Shown here piece by piece: positions 26,785 through 40,800 of a stretch of DNA of 64,000 nucleotides. The position numbers and the translations under genes are program-made. Below the pieces are notes generated by a model. That model ran no database searches. It had not been told where the DNA came from and saw nothing but the letters and a program-made list of their open reading frames with translations. Position 1 is the first letter of the stretch. Every line of letters begins with the position of its first letter. The DNA lies in the NCBI GenBank assembly GCA_013399115.1, contig VXAA01001425.1:1-64000 (forward strand). The letters are read 5' to 3'. The stretch comes from Anseranas semipalmata (Eukaryota; Chordata; Aves; Anseriformes; Anseranatidae).

Positions 26785-27061
26785 ACCAGTGATAGAACCC
26801 GCGGCAATGGTGTCAAGCTGAGGCAGGGGAGGTTTAGGTTGGACATTAGGAAGAGGTTCTTCACTGAGAGGGTGGTTGCACACTGGAACAGGCTCCCCAG
26901 TGAAGTAGTCACTGCACCAAGCCTGTCTGAATTTAAGAGGCATTTGGACTGTGCACTTAGTCACATGGTCTAAAATTTTGGGTAGACCTGTGCAGTGCCA
27001 GGAGTTGGACTCGATGATCCTTATGGGTCCCTTCCAATTTGGGATATTCTGTGATTCTGTG
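26785..27061 (+). mobile_element. CR1 LINE fragment, 5'-truncated, forward orientation
   Basis: The element opens near CCAGTGATAGAACCCGCGG and ends at ATTCTGTGATTCTGTG (27061). Its open frame runs [15 protein letters not shown] to LSHMV-stop, the same ORF2 C-terminus as in the fragment at 22281-22661. I count 45 of 60 identical residues between the two. The 3' UTR differs clearly in sequence from that of the other copy, so they belong to different CR1 subfamilies. No catalytic part is present. Confidence 0.94.
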
Positions 27062-30000
27062 AAATGCATCTTTACAGGATCAGAAAAGAAAGACCTTTGT
27101 GTTGTGGGCTGTGAAAAGCCTGATGCTATTGCCAATGTGGTATTAGCATTGAGGGCAGCTTTAGTACGAAGGGCTGTACCGATTGGTACCCACGATACAT
27201 CTCTTGCTTTCTCTGAAGGATGAAGACCTGGATTTTTCTGATCATCTCATTTTCCCAGAGTTTTGTGCTGGATTTCCCCTTGACTCCTTTTCTGCTTTTG
27301 TAATGAAGTTACACAGTATTATGTTTTGCAGTGCTTAGAATTTAGTGGAAATAAAGTACAGTTTTACAGGGGGGAAAGGTAAAATACTGCAGAATTTAGT
27401 GGAAGTTCAGTCTGCGGTTCTATAGAATAGCTTTTTATAGTTCTATAGTAAACTGTTTAAGAAATTAGAAAATAACTTGGAGAATTTTTTTTTTTTTTGC
27501 TGCATTCTGTAGTTTCTTATTCTAGACTTTGTTCTGAAAATAAAAAGTATTATTTCAGCTACTTCTTAGTCATGTCTTTCCAGGCCATGTGTAGTACAAC
27601 ATGCATGACATGATCCTGTTTTGACATAGGAGGGGTGGAAACCAGTGGTGACACAAAAATTGCGTTGTTACTCTTAGGATGAGACGACAGAACAGTCTCA
27701 GCATTATTTCTAATGAGAAGAAAGGTAAATTCAGTTCCAGTTAGAGCGGAGTAACTGGCTCTCAGCACTTGGCTCTATTGCCAGCCATTCTGACTGTAAT
27801 AATGTACAACACGCAGTGCTCCGGCAGCTCCAGGCTTGACAGCTGGTTCTTTAGTGTCTGTATGCATACAGAGCGCTAGTGCTATCACCGGGAGTTACGC
27901 AGTCAGTGTCGTGAACCTTGTCCCTTTAATTGGTGTGACTAACTGTGGAGAAATATTTTGTGTTCTTTTTCTGTAAGTTTCTACCTTGCTTGCAGATCTT
28001 TTTGAGTGTATTGTACAACCTTGCAGATAATTACTATAATCAACTCCTTGGCAGCATCCCCTGCTGTGTGGTAATCCTGTTTAGCTCAGCTGCTGTCAAG
28101 AAGCAGCAGGTTTTTTTTTTTCCCCATGTATGCTATTTATGTGTGTTAATGATGAAGTGGCTCTACCAAGGATTGTTGGAGACAGCTCACTGTTCACAAG
28201 CTTTGGCTGCTACTGAAATGATCACTGTGTTCAATACTGCTAGATAGACTTCCAATCCACTCTACATCTACTTCAAAACATGCTCACTTTTTATCGTCCC
28301 ACCTGCGCTCCTGTTGCATGCAATGTGCATGATATTACCAGATGTGCATTCAGGCTGGGCTGCTTCAGCATTGGGTTACAGATGTGAAAGCAGCTCAAAT
28401 GACAGCGTTCTGTATCTTAGTGGTGCACAGAGCACAGTGGCTGTATGTAGATTGTTTTTGTTTCCTGTCATAAAAACTTGCGTATGCAAAACACAAAGTG
28501 TGCGGATTTCTCTAATTCTGAAACTGGTGGGTGAGATGAACTACATTTACTTTATGCTAGAGCAGGTGCTTTCCCACCAAAACTCTTCACTCTCAGCATA
28601 ATTTATTCTTTGATAAATTTCTGAAGTCTTTTTAACACCTTATATGAAAAATCATATTTTAAAATCTGTTGCATGTTTTTTGCCCGTTAAGATTGCTCTC
28701 CTCTCTTTTCATTCTTAGTTTTCATTTTTCTGCAAAGTCCCAGTACTCTGGTAACATATGTGTATATTCAGTGTTTTTTTTTTTTTTCCCTTGGTATTGG
28801 CTTTTTTCTTTTAAATTTTTGCAGCTAGGACACTGGGTTTCCTCCAGCTGCATGCCTCCTTCCCTCCCCAAGTCAATTCTCTGCTGGAGTTAATTTGAGC
28901 TGCACAGGTGCCATGCTTGTTTTAGGCCACATGTTCTTCCATTATTCCCTAATGTCAATGCATATTCTTTGGCCTTTCTATCAGTGGAGTTCAGTCCTGC
29001 TCTGTACTTCATTACTGCACCCTATCTTTAGATCTGCACCCTGGGTGCTTCTAGTGTTTCAGTAAATGGGATATTTCCAAATTTGAAACATCTGCCAGTT
29101 AACGAAGTTCCATACCTTATGGTGAAGTGAATCTAAACAACAGAAATTGTTGTGGAAGTAGGCCATAGCAGTGTCTGTTGATGCCAGCTCCCATGATGAT
29201 AAAGATCTGAAGAAGCTGGACCAACCAGCTCCATCTTCCTTTTTGGTGGAGGACTCTGGCACATTGATAGGGGTCTGTCCCTTAAGAGATCACTTCATGT
29301 CTTTTTAGCTTTCATGAGTAAGTGATCACTAGCAGTGATTAGTTATTAGTCATTGCTAGTGTTCCCAGAGGCTTGAGACCTTACTGCATTCCCTGTGGAC
29401 AGCAGCATGGAGGGACATCACGGATTAATAGATCTTCCTCCACCACTGATGATCTCTACTGGCACTGCCCCACCATTTCTAGGACACCAGTAGAGACTGG
29501 GGTTACTTCTTTCTACAGTGCTGACCAATGCCACCTTCATAATCAAAGGAATTTTAAAATACTGATTCAAGCATAATCCCTGTTCCTGGGCTGTCTTGGT
29601 TACCTCACTCAGACTGTAGCTCTAGTACAAGGACTTGTACACTGTCATATCTTCTGAGTACCAGGAGCCTTCCTGGCACTGTGCTGCTGGCAGAGAGATG
29701 GTGGAAATCTCCTGTCTTTGTTTTCTCAGCATCAATTTCCAAACACTCATTTTCTCCTTTGGAGTGGAAAGGTATCTAACTTTTAACTCCTTGTCTAGCA
29801 ACATAATATACTCCATTACATTGAAAAGGCATAAATTCAAAAATGATTAAATAAAATTCTTCCTGAGCAGGAACCTTGTAGCTATGGCATATCTTCAGAA
29901 ATAGTTTAACATGTTTGGAGAAAGCTTGGATGTTTATGCGTGTAATGCAAGAAAAGACATTTAATTCAGAAAAGTTTGGGGAAGAATAAAAACCTGACCT

Positions 30001-31839
30001 CTGCTTACTAACCTATTTAACTATTAAATTTATGTTAAGTCCTTCATGGAGGAGGAGGAGAAAGATGAGAGGAAGGGAGTAGTTTATCAGCTGTGGGTTT
30101 CTTGCATTTTACTTGTGAGGACGTGGCACTAGCCATCGTCCAGGACCAAAGTACTGAATTAGAGAGCCAGTTGTTTCCTTCCAATCTGGAAGCTTCGCAT
30201 CTTTATAATGCCCCTTCAACAGCTACAGTTTCACTTGGGAAAGAGGGGAGAGGGGAAAAAAATGAGGTTATAATGAGGCAGGACAAACGAGAAAAACAAG
30301 CTCCAAGTCCATGCACTGGAACAAGATCTTGAGAATAAAATACAACAGGGTATTTACAAGCGAACTGGAAACCTGTGGTGCAAAGTGGAAAGAGCACACA
30401 CTGCAGCCCAGATATCCCCATCTCTGTACTGTACATTCTCCAGTGTCTCTTGTGTGGCTGAAATATAATAGTCCTGTTGTGAAAGTTTAGCTGCTGTGAT
30501 TCCCGCTTGTGTCGTTTAACAGGAGCCAGGTCTCTGTAAGAGACTGTTTGTTTTACAAGGTTAACAAAAAGACTGTTGCTATGTGTCTGCTGCGTAGCTG
30601 CTGGCGAGGGGGAGCTGCCACCTTCTGTGGAGCTGTGGAAAGGATGGAACCTGTGTTGAGGATAAAATGACATGGCGAAGGTTGGGAAAAACAAGGTATT
30701 TTGGAGCCAGATGGTGAAAAGTTCCAATGCAAGCAGCTGAGGTTAATGAGTGTTGTGGACAGGTACCAATACTATGCATGAGAGATGGAAGCAATTGAGA
30801 GCAGAATCTCGTTATTCAGCAGTTCCCTATTCTGTATTCTAACGTGCCTTTTTAATTTCTCCAGAAAATAGAGGAATGTTGCACAACAATGAAAATTAGA
30901 GAGCTACAAATTTAGCACATAGGATCCATGTAGTTTTGTCACATCTTTTGGCTTAATAACAATATCTTGTGTGCTTATAGTTTAAATACCATGCTACAAA
31001 TGGTGTCATCCACTAGTTTGAGGAAAGATGTAGTGAGAGAATAGACAATGGATTATCTAAAAGTAGCACATGTGATAAAGTGATTTAGTATTAGTGACAT
31101 ACTGTCTGAATATTCAGGGAGGCTTCAATCCTCCCTAAACATATGGATGTGCAAATTCTGCATGCACAAGTTGGACATACGCTTCTTTTTTGAGTTACTG
31201 TGTTTTTAATTTTTGTTTCTGTGGAACAGATACTGAAGAATGCTTCTAGTTGCCAGACTCATCTTGCTGTTCTGGTTGTTGAAGCTGAAATTCATTCCAG
31301 TTAGCTGTTTTGATCACTGAAAGGGCTACATCCAAAATGTTCAGAACCAGTCTTCAGAACAGAGTATTTCCTTTTCCTAAGAGAGAGCAAAAGACTTCAG
31401 AGAATTCTGGAGCTGAGCAAATGGACCTAGCCATCTGGCTTTCATAATCTCCCACTTCAAAATAATTCTGACTACTTCTGCTGTGCAGGAAATATAAGAA
31501 CAGTGTAGGGCTCCAGTGTACTGTTTGGGAGAACTCCTTATCAAGCTGGGGGGGAAGGGATGCTTCCATCTGTGTAAGTGATGTGGCCAGTTTATACCCT
31601 GTCAGCCTTTCTCATTTCCTTCCCGGAACTTAACCCATCTGTTGCTTTTACTAATTAAAATATGCTGTTGGTACACAGTATGCTTTCCTTAGATGGTATG
31701 CTATAAAAAGTAGCCGCATTCTGTGTTTGTAGTCCTGCTTGAGTTATTCCCCCATACAATGTTTCTTTTGTTGTCTGGTGTGTTTTGAAAAAGTTTAAGA
31801 TTCAACTGAGCACACTATTTAAAAACTCTCCATTTATGC
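27062..31839. other. Presumed intron, no genes seen
   Basis: Contains T runs at 27485-27498 and near 28774-28787. The longest open frame of the window (174 codons, - strand, 30203-30727) lies here, but shows no domain, splice context or repeat signature and looks like chance. Confidence 0.55.
29327..29361. repeat. Small imperfect inverted repeat
   Basis: CACTAGCA (29327-29334) pairs with TGCTAGTG (29354-29361), and TGA with TCA just inside. The loop is short and AT-rich. It could fold as a small hairpin; no function is suggested by its surroundings. Confidence 0.5.
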
Positions 31840-31893
31840 AAAAAAAAAAAAAAAAAAAAAACCCCCCCCCCCCCCCCCCAAAAAAAAAAAAAA
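31840..31893. repeat. Homopolymer block A22-C18-A14
   Basis: Twenty-two A, then eighteen C, then fourteen A with no interruptions. It may be genuine low complexity or an assembly or sequencing artefact. Confidence 0.95.
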
Positions 31894-34800
31894 CCACAAC
31901 TTATTGATGACCAAAGTAAATAGTGTGAAACGAATCAGTTGTAACAGGACAGTATCCACCTCTGTGGCAGCTTTATGGCTACGACATTGGTCATTCTCTC
32001 CTCATTCTCTTTGATTTGATCCTGTTGGTTGGCTCTGTACTGTTCTGGACTGGAAACTTCTGTAATTTGGGATTTCTCAGCTGTGGAGTGGGTGTGGCCC
32101 AGCAGAATAGTTTGTTCAGCCCATGTTCTGCTCCTGGGTCCCATCTGATGACGGCATGTTCTGTCATGTTGTCGGATGAAATACACGTTTTCAGTAATGC
32201 ACTCTCTGGCTGTGTATCCTGACTTGCATGCAGGTAACATGCTGGGCTTGTGGCTGTTGCATAATTGGGGTTGTGTATGAACAGAGAGGGATCATAGAGG
32301 AAAGGCTGGTGCACCCCACAGTTTCATTGAGACACTCAGTCAGCCTGTTGCCAGCGTGCACCTGGTCTGCGAAGGTGATAGAGGTACTTCTGGCCCTGTA
32401 ATTCTCTGCTGGGGTAGTTAATGACCTAAATGTTATGTGTTCATTTGAAGATTTGTAGCTTATGAAAGAGTGTTCTATGCAGAATTATTTTCATCCTTGA
32501 TATGTAAGGCTTGTTTGGCATGGTAAGTATTAAGTAAATTTTACTAGTCCTTCATTGGACAGTTTTCCTTGTATGCCCTTAAACATAATTCTCATAATAC
32601 TAATTAAGATTTGTAGTATGGGAGCAGGAAGTAATTTATGGTAAGTTCTGTTTTAGATGTGGAGAGTGTTTAAAAGCGCTACCTTTAGAACAGCTTGTGC
32701 AAAATAGAGCAGTGGCTTTGTGGTGCTTTTATGACCCATGATGTTTAAGCAATGATACGCAGCTGATGTTCTTTAACTTTTTGGGAATGACTCTGCCACC
32801 TCCACATATTCAGAGCTGGGTCATCTGAATCACTTTTAAAATATATACCTAATTTAAATCAAAGAAATTGCTGGTTTAGTTATGCACGTTTATTGCACAT
32901 TCAGCAAAGTTTTATTTCAGCCTAAATAAAAAAAAAAGCCTTTTTTTGTTAGACGGTATCTCAGATTTTGTTTAGTGTCATGCTATGCAGGTTAAGATTT
33001 TGTATGTTTCATGCCTTTTGATCTTTCTGGTTGCTTGCTGTTATGCTTTCTAGTCTGCAAGCCTCTAAACTGTGTGTGTGTGAGACATATAGAGCAAAAA
33101 TAGCTAGGGACAGACATGGAGTTTTGGAGAGATGGGAAACAAAACTGGTGTGTATATGAAAAAATAGTTTAGAATGGGGAGAGAAATGTCTCTATTTTGT
33201 GTCAGCTTCATTTCTGCACCAATCATTAGGAGATATATAGATCCCTTGCTAATTTTTATGTCTACAATGAACAGAATATGAAAATATTTTTTTAAAGTTC
33301 TATGAATACATTATTCAAGCTGTGAGTTTGGCCATGTTTTAAATTTTCCATAAAAGCAGAAATGAACCAAGAGAGCCTTCATCTTCTTACTTCCAAATAT
33401 AAAATGACTATGATTTATAAGACTAGTTACACAAAATATATGCTTTTGTTAGGAGAGAGATTGTTCTTTTTTAACACACGGCTCTTGCAGGGAATTACTG
33501 AAAGCAGTGCAAGCTGTATTTCTGGGAGCCAAGCTAAGGCGCTCACTGATGATTTGAAGATGTTATTAATAGTGTTATTTTGCATGTAACCACATTAACA
33601 GGTGCTCACAAGGGGAGAGGGCACTAGAGGCCAGCTTTCTGAAGTGTTATAGGTGCCAAAACCTACAGATCCCTCCATGGGGGATTTTCAAAGCTCTTGA
33701 CTTCTGCAGAACAACATGGGAGAGCAGTCAGGCTCTAGCATGTAAACAAGAAGTGGTCTGAACGCTTGAAAGCCTTTTGGTATTTGTTAATATTTGGCAG
33801 ACTGTTTAAACAAGCGGTCAGTGATAGAAATCCTTGCCTACCTGTGCTGATGTGTCCTGTAAAGCCCATCTTGAAGTGTTGCTGTAGAACTTCACAATGC
33901 CGCGGAAAACAAAACAAGAGGAAAACAAAAAACAAACAAACAAAAAAAACAGAATGATGATAATATTGCTGCTATCTGACCTAAAAAGTGCCATTGGCTA
34001 CAGTCATTACTAAACCTGGTTTTTAATGGCTGTAAACAAAATACTTGTTTTTCAAGGATATGTGGATGATAATAGGTAAATTAAATCTGTTGTCGCTTAC
34101 TGACTCAGGTAGCAGTCAAAAGGATGAATACTTGTACAAGGAGTGTGGGGTAGAAGGAAGGCCATCACGAATTCAAGAAATAAATAAGCTAGAACTGCAG
34201 CTCAGAAGCTGGTGTTGTGAGGAATGTAAAAGAACCTGTGTAGCATTGATTGACTTGGTTTTTAAAGGAGGACTCCTTCCTGACTAATGGAAAGGTGGTC
34301 CATATGCTGCTTCAGAAAACATCCAAATCCAATGCATAGCACAGCTACAGTTACAGTGCAAGCATGGGAGGGAGCTGGCATTGGATGGACCCTCTGAAAG
34401 ATCCTCTGGGCTTCATCAAAGCAGTACATTTCCTGAGATAACTTTCCGCGAGGTTTTTCTGGTCAGTTATGATGTATTGAAGGTTGCTTCTCCAGAGACA
34501 GCAGCCCTCCTGTTGATCTGCCACCACATTTACCTAACAAATACTGCAATTTGTAAGCATATTTGTAAATGACAATTAAGGCAGCCCACACGTGGTGTTT
34601 ATTTACTACAAAGGTGCAATAACAAAACCTTTTTCTCCAATAGCAAAATCGATTTAAGAGATTTCTACCCTGGCTGCTCATTGATCCTTCCTAGTGTGAC
34701 TGAAGTGAACTAGGAAAAGAATTTTTGAAGTAATCTGGCTAAATACAAATAAAACCCAAGAACCCTTATTCTGGTTGGTATGTCTTTGGAGGAATTAAGC

Positions 34801-37800
34801 TCTGTTCTTAGTGATCTTGTTCACAATGTGGCTCCGTAAATAGTTGTATCAGTCTAGCCAGGAGCATTGGTTGAGCACTGTGGTTTGTGGGCAGGAATTA
34901 GCTGCTCAGATGGTTTGAGGGTTTGGAAAATGCTTGCACAAATGCATGTAAGTGTGCTGTTTCAGCCTGTCTTAAGTCTGTGCCATTACTGAAAGAGGTT
35001 TTTTTTGGTGCTTTCCTGCCGCCCTCCCACCACTTGCCCTGGGAGCAGCTGCATCAGGGTTGGAGCTGGCTGAAATCTAATGATGTAGCAATAACAAGAA
35101 GTTTTAATGACCAGCTTCTACTGGGTCACATCCCAGAGCTGGACAGTCGTGCACGCCTGGGTGCCCCAAAGGAAGGGGCAGCCGGGGGCAAGGTTGCTTA
35201 TCCGCAGCTGCAGTTCTTTCTCTCCTTTATAACATCCTCCTCTAACTTCTCTATTACGGACACCAGTATAATTGAAAGACCATTTTATCATTAATGTTCT
35301 GTTTTAAGGTCACACACCTACTCTGCATTCAGGATATATACTTTGATCATTTAGGCTCAGTTAGCTATTATATCACATTAAAGGTTTACAAATATAGTAA
35401 TTATGTTGATTGATCTGAACCAAAAAATTGAATTCTTCTAATTAATTTTAATTAATGTAATAATACACAGTGCCAACAAAAGTCATTATTGATTTATCAT
35501 TCATAGGAAGGAACTGTAATGGGAAAAACATCCTAAGCAACAAGATAGCCAGTATCCTGAGTTCTTCCTAAACCATGTTGTTAAATGTGATGTTAAAATA
35601 AATCCCACCCTCAAAAACTAAAGCATGGTCCAGTATAATCAAAATAATATACTCTGTACAAAATATTTTTGTGACATTCTAGATTATTAAAGCCATTATT
35701 CATAACTCCTTGCTTTGCGCAATTAGCACAGAATATGAAAACTTTTGTTCTTTGCTGTTACTTGGCAGAGGTTCTTAGACTTGGAGCTCTGTAGCTTGCT
35801 AAAGTTAATGTACAAAAATGGATTTGTACTTAAATTCTTAACTGTGCATAGCGGGGTTTTAGCATGTTATAAAATCTAAAATTATAGCAGAGTATGTGAG
35901 CAGCATTAATGCACGGGCTGAGATGCTTTTACTGAAAAGTGGGGATTTTCTTTGATTAAGGTTTTAGTCCTGGAAATATTTGCTATCTTCTATGACAGTC
36001 GGTTTACCTTCCTCAGAAATATGTTGTCTTTTCACTTCTGTTCTTCCAGTTTACTTCGGCAATAAAAATAAATGATATAAATCCAGGTTGTATTCGCACA
36101 GTAAGTAAGGAAGGATGTATAGACCAAATAGACGGACCAAATAGATGCTGGACCTCTTAGTAGATGGTCTTGGCACTGGACCCTAAGCTTCCTGCTCCCA
36201 AAATATATTTCCTAACAACTACTGCACCATGTAGTAAGTAGTTATTAGCAGCACTACCATTTGCTATGAAGTCAGATATTGACAACGGTATTTTGCTATG
36301 GTCCTGATCCTATTGATATACTATGTGTGATAAGGGCATGTCTTACAGATTGGGCCAGCCTTCCAGATTTCTGGATCCTGGCTTGCATCAGTGGGATTTA
36401 GCTGCTCACGCCACTTTTGGGGAGGCGTAGAAACAAAACTGAAAGCATGTCAGGAACTTCTGGTTTAAATAGCAGTGAATTCAGGCTCTGGGTAGCATCA
36501 GAGCAAGAATTGCAGATTACTATTTGGACTGACATGCCCAGTTCTTCCTGGATCCAGCTTGGCTTACCAGATGATGTCTGGTTTTCAAAATGAAAGCGTG
36601 ATGCTGTAATGTATTCATGCAATTTTCACCACCAATGACTTTCATCTTTCTTGTTTCTATGGATTAACTGAAAGCAGTAAATCACAGATATGTCAATATT
36701 GGTGGGTTCGTTCATTGCCATCAGTTGGAAAAGAAGACAAAAAGCTAAAATCTCACCATCATTCATCAAGTAAAATGTTCCTTTCATTTACTTGTCTCAG
36801 TGAAGATACCAAATGTTACAAAAAAAAATCAGTGTGTTATTAAAAGAATAAAAATTAGTGTGATGTCTGAGAGATTCATGTGTGAAACAGGGTTAGTCTT
36901 ATCTGATTTTAAAACCTTGGGCTTTATTTGGATGTGCCATACACCTCATGGGTTGCCCCACAAGCAAAAATAAAATAAAAAATAGGCAGGTAAGTACAAA
37001 ATGCATTTGCTGAACCATTTTTTAACTGTTCCACACGTTGAAAACAAAAGCCTTATCATGATTAAGAGAGATTTAATGCTTATTTAAGGTTACAGCAAAT
37101 AGAATATTCCACATTCTGTCATTTATCACGTGGTATGATGAGAGGTCCATACTAATTTTAAATTTTAATTTTGCACCTTCTAACTAAGGAAGAAGAGTTG
37201 AATTCTCATTTATTAGGTTCACAGTCTAGCGGATTGAGAAAAAGCAACTTGCCTTCCATGGCATCATGTTAGAGGTGTTTGTCCTACTTCGCAAAGTAAT
37301 GTTTCTGTCATCCTTAATGTCAGTTCAATTGTGATATTCTCCATGATACAGGAGAGGAGAAGAATGCAGAAGGATTGACATTAGTCAAGTCCATTGTCCT
37401 GACTAGCGCAGTGGAGATGGTTCTTATCCTTGTTCTGATGCAAACTAAGGATTTTGTTTTCTTTGGGTTTTGGAGTATGTGGTACCTGTGGTGGTTGGAA
37501 AAGTGTCAATTTAATATTCAGCTTAAATTCCAGATTTTTCCTTTCCAGATAGGACCTAGTTTGCGGATGAGGAGCAAAGCTTTCTCCGTCACTGCAAGTT
37601 GTTCAAGGACAGGCTGATGAGTACTCAAAGAAACAGTTCCCGTTCTTGAAGTCGAGGTTTGCGCCTTTAGGACTTAAGCAAGTAGATCTGAAGCTTTATT
37701 CCTGCTTCTGTATGTTAAGCCTGCTGTACCAGGGAGGTGGGCAGTGATCATGCAAGTTGAAACAGAATAAAAAATAATAATAATAAAAATCAGAAGTAAA

Positions 37801-40800
37801 GTATTTGTTAAAATTTTTCTTGGGCTTGGCGCTAGTGTCCACACTGCCTCAGGTTGCTGTGAGGTGAAGATCATTACTTTATGTATTATTTTCTTGCCAA
37901 ACTGGCTTATAAGTAAGGGCAATGAATTAAAGACATCTGATAAGACAACCTGACAGAGGAGCTACACGCTGCTCATGGTGAAAGATTATATACCACCAGC
38001 AGGATGTTTCTGGCAGCCCATGTGCTAATCTCACAGGTACAGTTATACCCAAAGGACTGTTGAAGAATAACAACTACCAGTAAATAAACTTTATTTCTAC
38101 AGCCTCATTTTACTGAAAGCGTGCCAACAACATGGGCTGCTCCTATTCTTCTTGGAGGCCAGGGATCTGGTAAGGTGCCACAGCAAAACATTTAATCTAG
38201 CGTGATGGATACGTCCAGAATACTGGTGGTCAGTCATTCTGGTGGTGTTTGGGTTGTACTGCACTACTAATCTGGTAAGGGTCTGGCATCTGGCATTGCT
38301 GCATCACCATGAACACATCTGGTGTCCTTTAATTTGAAGGATGCTGGAGTTTGGTTTGGTGACCCCTGGATGTCTGTAGACCAGGAATATTTTTATACCG
38401 CTCGTCAGCAGAATAACTGTGTTGTTGAATTGCTTCCTTTCAGCTTCCTGGTAGTTCCCCTATGTCTGTATCCATCTGTAGTATCCTGTCCTATATTTTG
38501 ATGAGGAGGATTTTAGAGTAGTGGAGTATGATTTTTATTTACATTCTGATTTTCTTTAAATCTGACTACCAGCAATTAATTCACTTTTCACAACATCACT
38601 AGAATTGAAATAATTAAACACACTTTTTATACACAAAACAAAGTCAAGCTCTGACATTGAGAGTCCCCCAAACAGGTTTCATGAACTACAAAAGCTGCAT
38701 CTTGGTTTGCTGGCACCAAATTGAGGGAACATTACAAAATATGTTGTATGGGAGCAATTCTTAAGCTGTGAAAAATTAATTTAATACTTTTTAGTCTCAT
38801 TTAATTGCTATCAGAGGTGACCAGTCTCATGGGTGTTTTAGCCAGTCTGCCTGCTCGTTCCCATTGTAGTCTATTTTTATTCTGTCAATCTGAAAGCCAT
38901 AAAATTAAATCTGGTGAACCAAATGTGAAATTCAGCATTGCAAAGCAGTCAGCTTTAAGGCTGCACACTACCTAAATACTAGAAATGATCTTTACATAGG
39001 ATGTAAAGTGCATGCCCTGAATTTTTGGTCTGCACAGTTGAGTTAATCGGATTGTATTCTCTGGTGTGGTTTTCTGTGCATGGGACACTTCTCCCATTTT
39101 GCATGTAATTTAAAATATTTGTTCTGCTTTTCAAAATATGTTCAGTTGTTAATAAACAGGAAATAATGTCTTAGGAAAGAAAAATATCTAAAACTATAGG
39201 CAGGAACTTTATTTTCATCTGTTGAAACAGTGGGGTGACAGTTGAATATGTGGTTGAGGATTTTGAAGCAGTGGAAATGAAACGAAAAATCAAAGTGGAG
39301 ACTTTTATGTCAAAATGAATTAGTCTTTGAAACAATCTGGGCTTTAGGAGATGATACAATTCTCTATAATCATGTGTGTTATTTATTAATAACACTGTTT
39401 CGTGTACTTAAAATATGGGGACAGATAGCCCGTTGCTGTGAGTTGTCATAGTCCCACTGAAGTGAGTGGAACCAGCTGAGGATCTGCCAAATGTTTGCTT
39501 TCTATTAGCTGTAAAGTCTCTTCTTCCTTAGTATAACACTGAAAAAGATGTTTCTGTTCCCATCTATTTGAGCACATTACCAGCATTTTTTTCTCCATTC
39601 AGCCTTCCACATGTGTTGTAGGATTAAAGTGTACATATAGATGAGGTTAATGATCTTTAAGTACACAGTGGTTCCCTTTATTTTTCTTCTCTGAGATCAG
39701 GCCCTCTTTCCACATGCAAATAGAAGGTCATTTCTGCTCTTCCAACATTGTCTGCTAGCTGGTCATTTAAAGAAATGGATTATTTTTCTTTCTTATACAC
39801 ACTTTTTGTCTACCAGCTCCCACCATTTATTCCCTTCTGCACTAATCTGTTTGAGTGTCACATTGATTGGTCAGCTTTTTTATTGTTCTCTGTAACATTT
39901 ATCTAGGTCCCCCTTTTCTTCCTCTTGAGAGGACATCTGCATTCTAACCATTTATTACTTTATTGGTAGTGTCAACAAGGCAGAAGAAACTTTTTTCCTT
40001 TGACAAATTTGCAGTCTAGACAGTGCACAAATAAAGGATGTAGGTTACAGAAAGCATGACTGACTGGAGAAGTCCAGCCAGCAGCTATCCATACCATGAC
40101 TTTTGTTGGCTCTTAAAAATGTTTGTTGGGAATGCTTTGTCCTGTAGTTCCTTATTCCCAAGTTTACACTCCTTAATTACATGCATCTTCAGTTTGGCGC
40201 ATTGAAAATGTATTTAGCTAAAGAATAAGTAAGGCCCTGTGAGCTTAATCCTCCCTCCTCCCCCTTTGTTTTCTCCCAGCTCCCAATATCATATTCAGCC
40301 CGACTGTCAGAACAGCTGAAGTTACAGCTTCGTGCTCTCTTGCCTCCCCCGTCTCCAAGGCCCATAAATCCTTTCAGCTCTATCACCTTTGTGCTATTGC
40401 CAACACACAACACTCCTGATCAATGCACTGTGAAAATTCTTGCTGCTGCCTTCATTTCCTTTTGCTTGGACTGCTGTAACTCATGGCTCTTGAACACTTA
40501 ACTAGTGTAATACCCTGTATGGTACTGGTGCAGCTAGTTACATCCTAGTGCAACTAGTATACCCTGCCATGCTTTGGCTCATGACTACCGTATGCTTCAA
40601 TTCCTAAAATGTGTGGTAACTTGTTCTCTTCAACCGTATCTAAAAACTTGAGCTTATTCATGTGTTTTCACTGGATTCTTTCTAAATCGGCTTGCACTGA
40701 TAATAGTTAATTGCTTGCCAGACCTCAGGTGTTGTGGTGCTATTCAACCTCATCTCTATTTGCTACAGTAAATTCTTCTTTTATTACTAATTTCAGATTT

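Noticed and set aside
30203..30727. Longest open frame in the window (174 codons, - strand)
   Set aside because: No recognisable domain, no splice-site or promoter context, mixed composition; expected by chance in 64 kb.
34045..34287. 80-codon frame with paired cysteines (WCCEECKRTC)
   Set aside because: The cysteine spacing fits no zinc-finger family I know, and it has no splice-site support.
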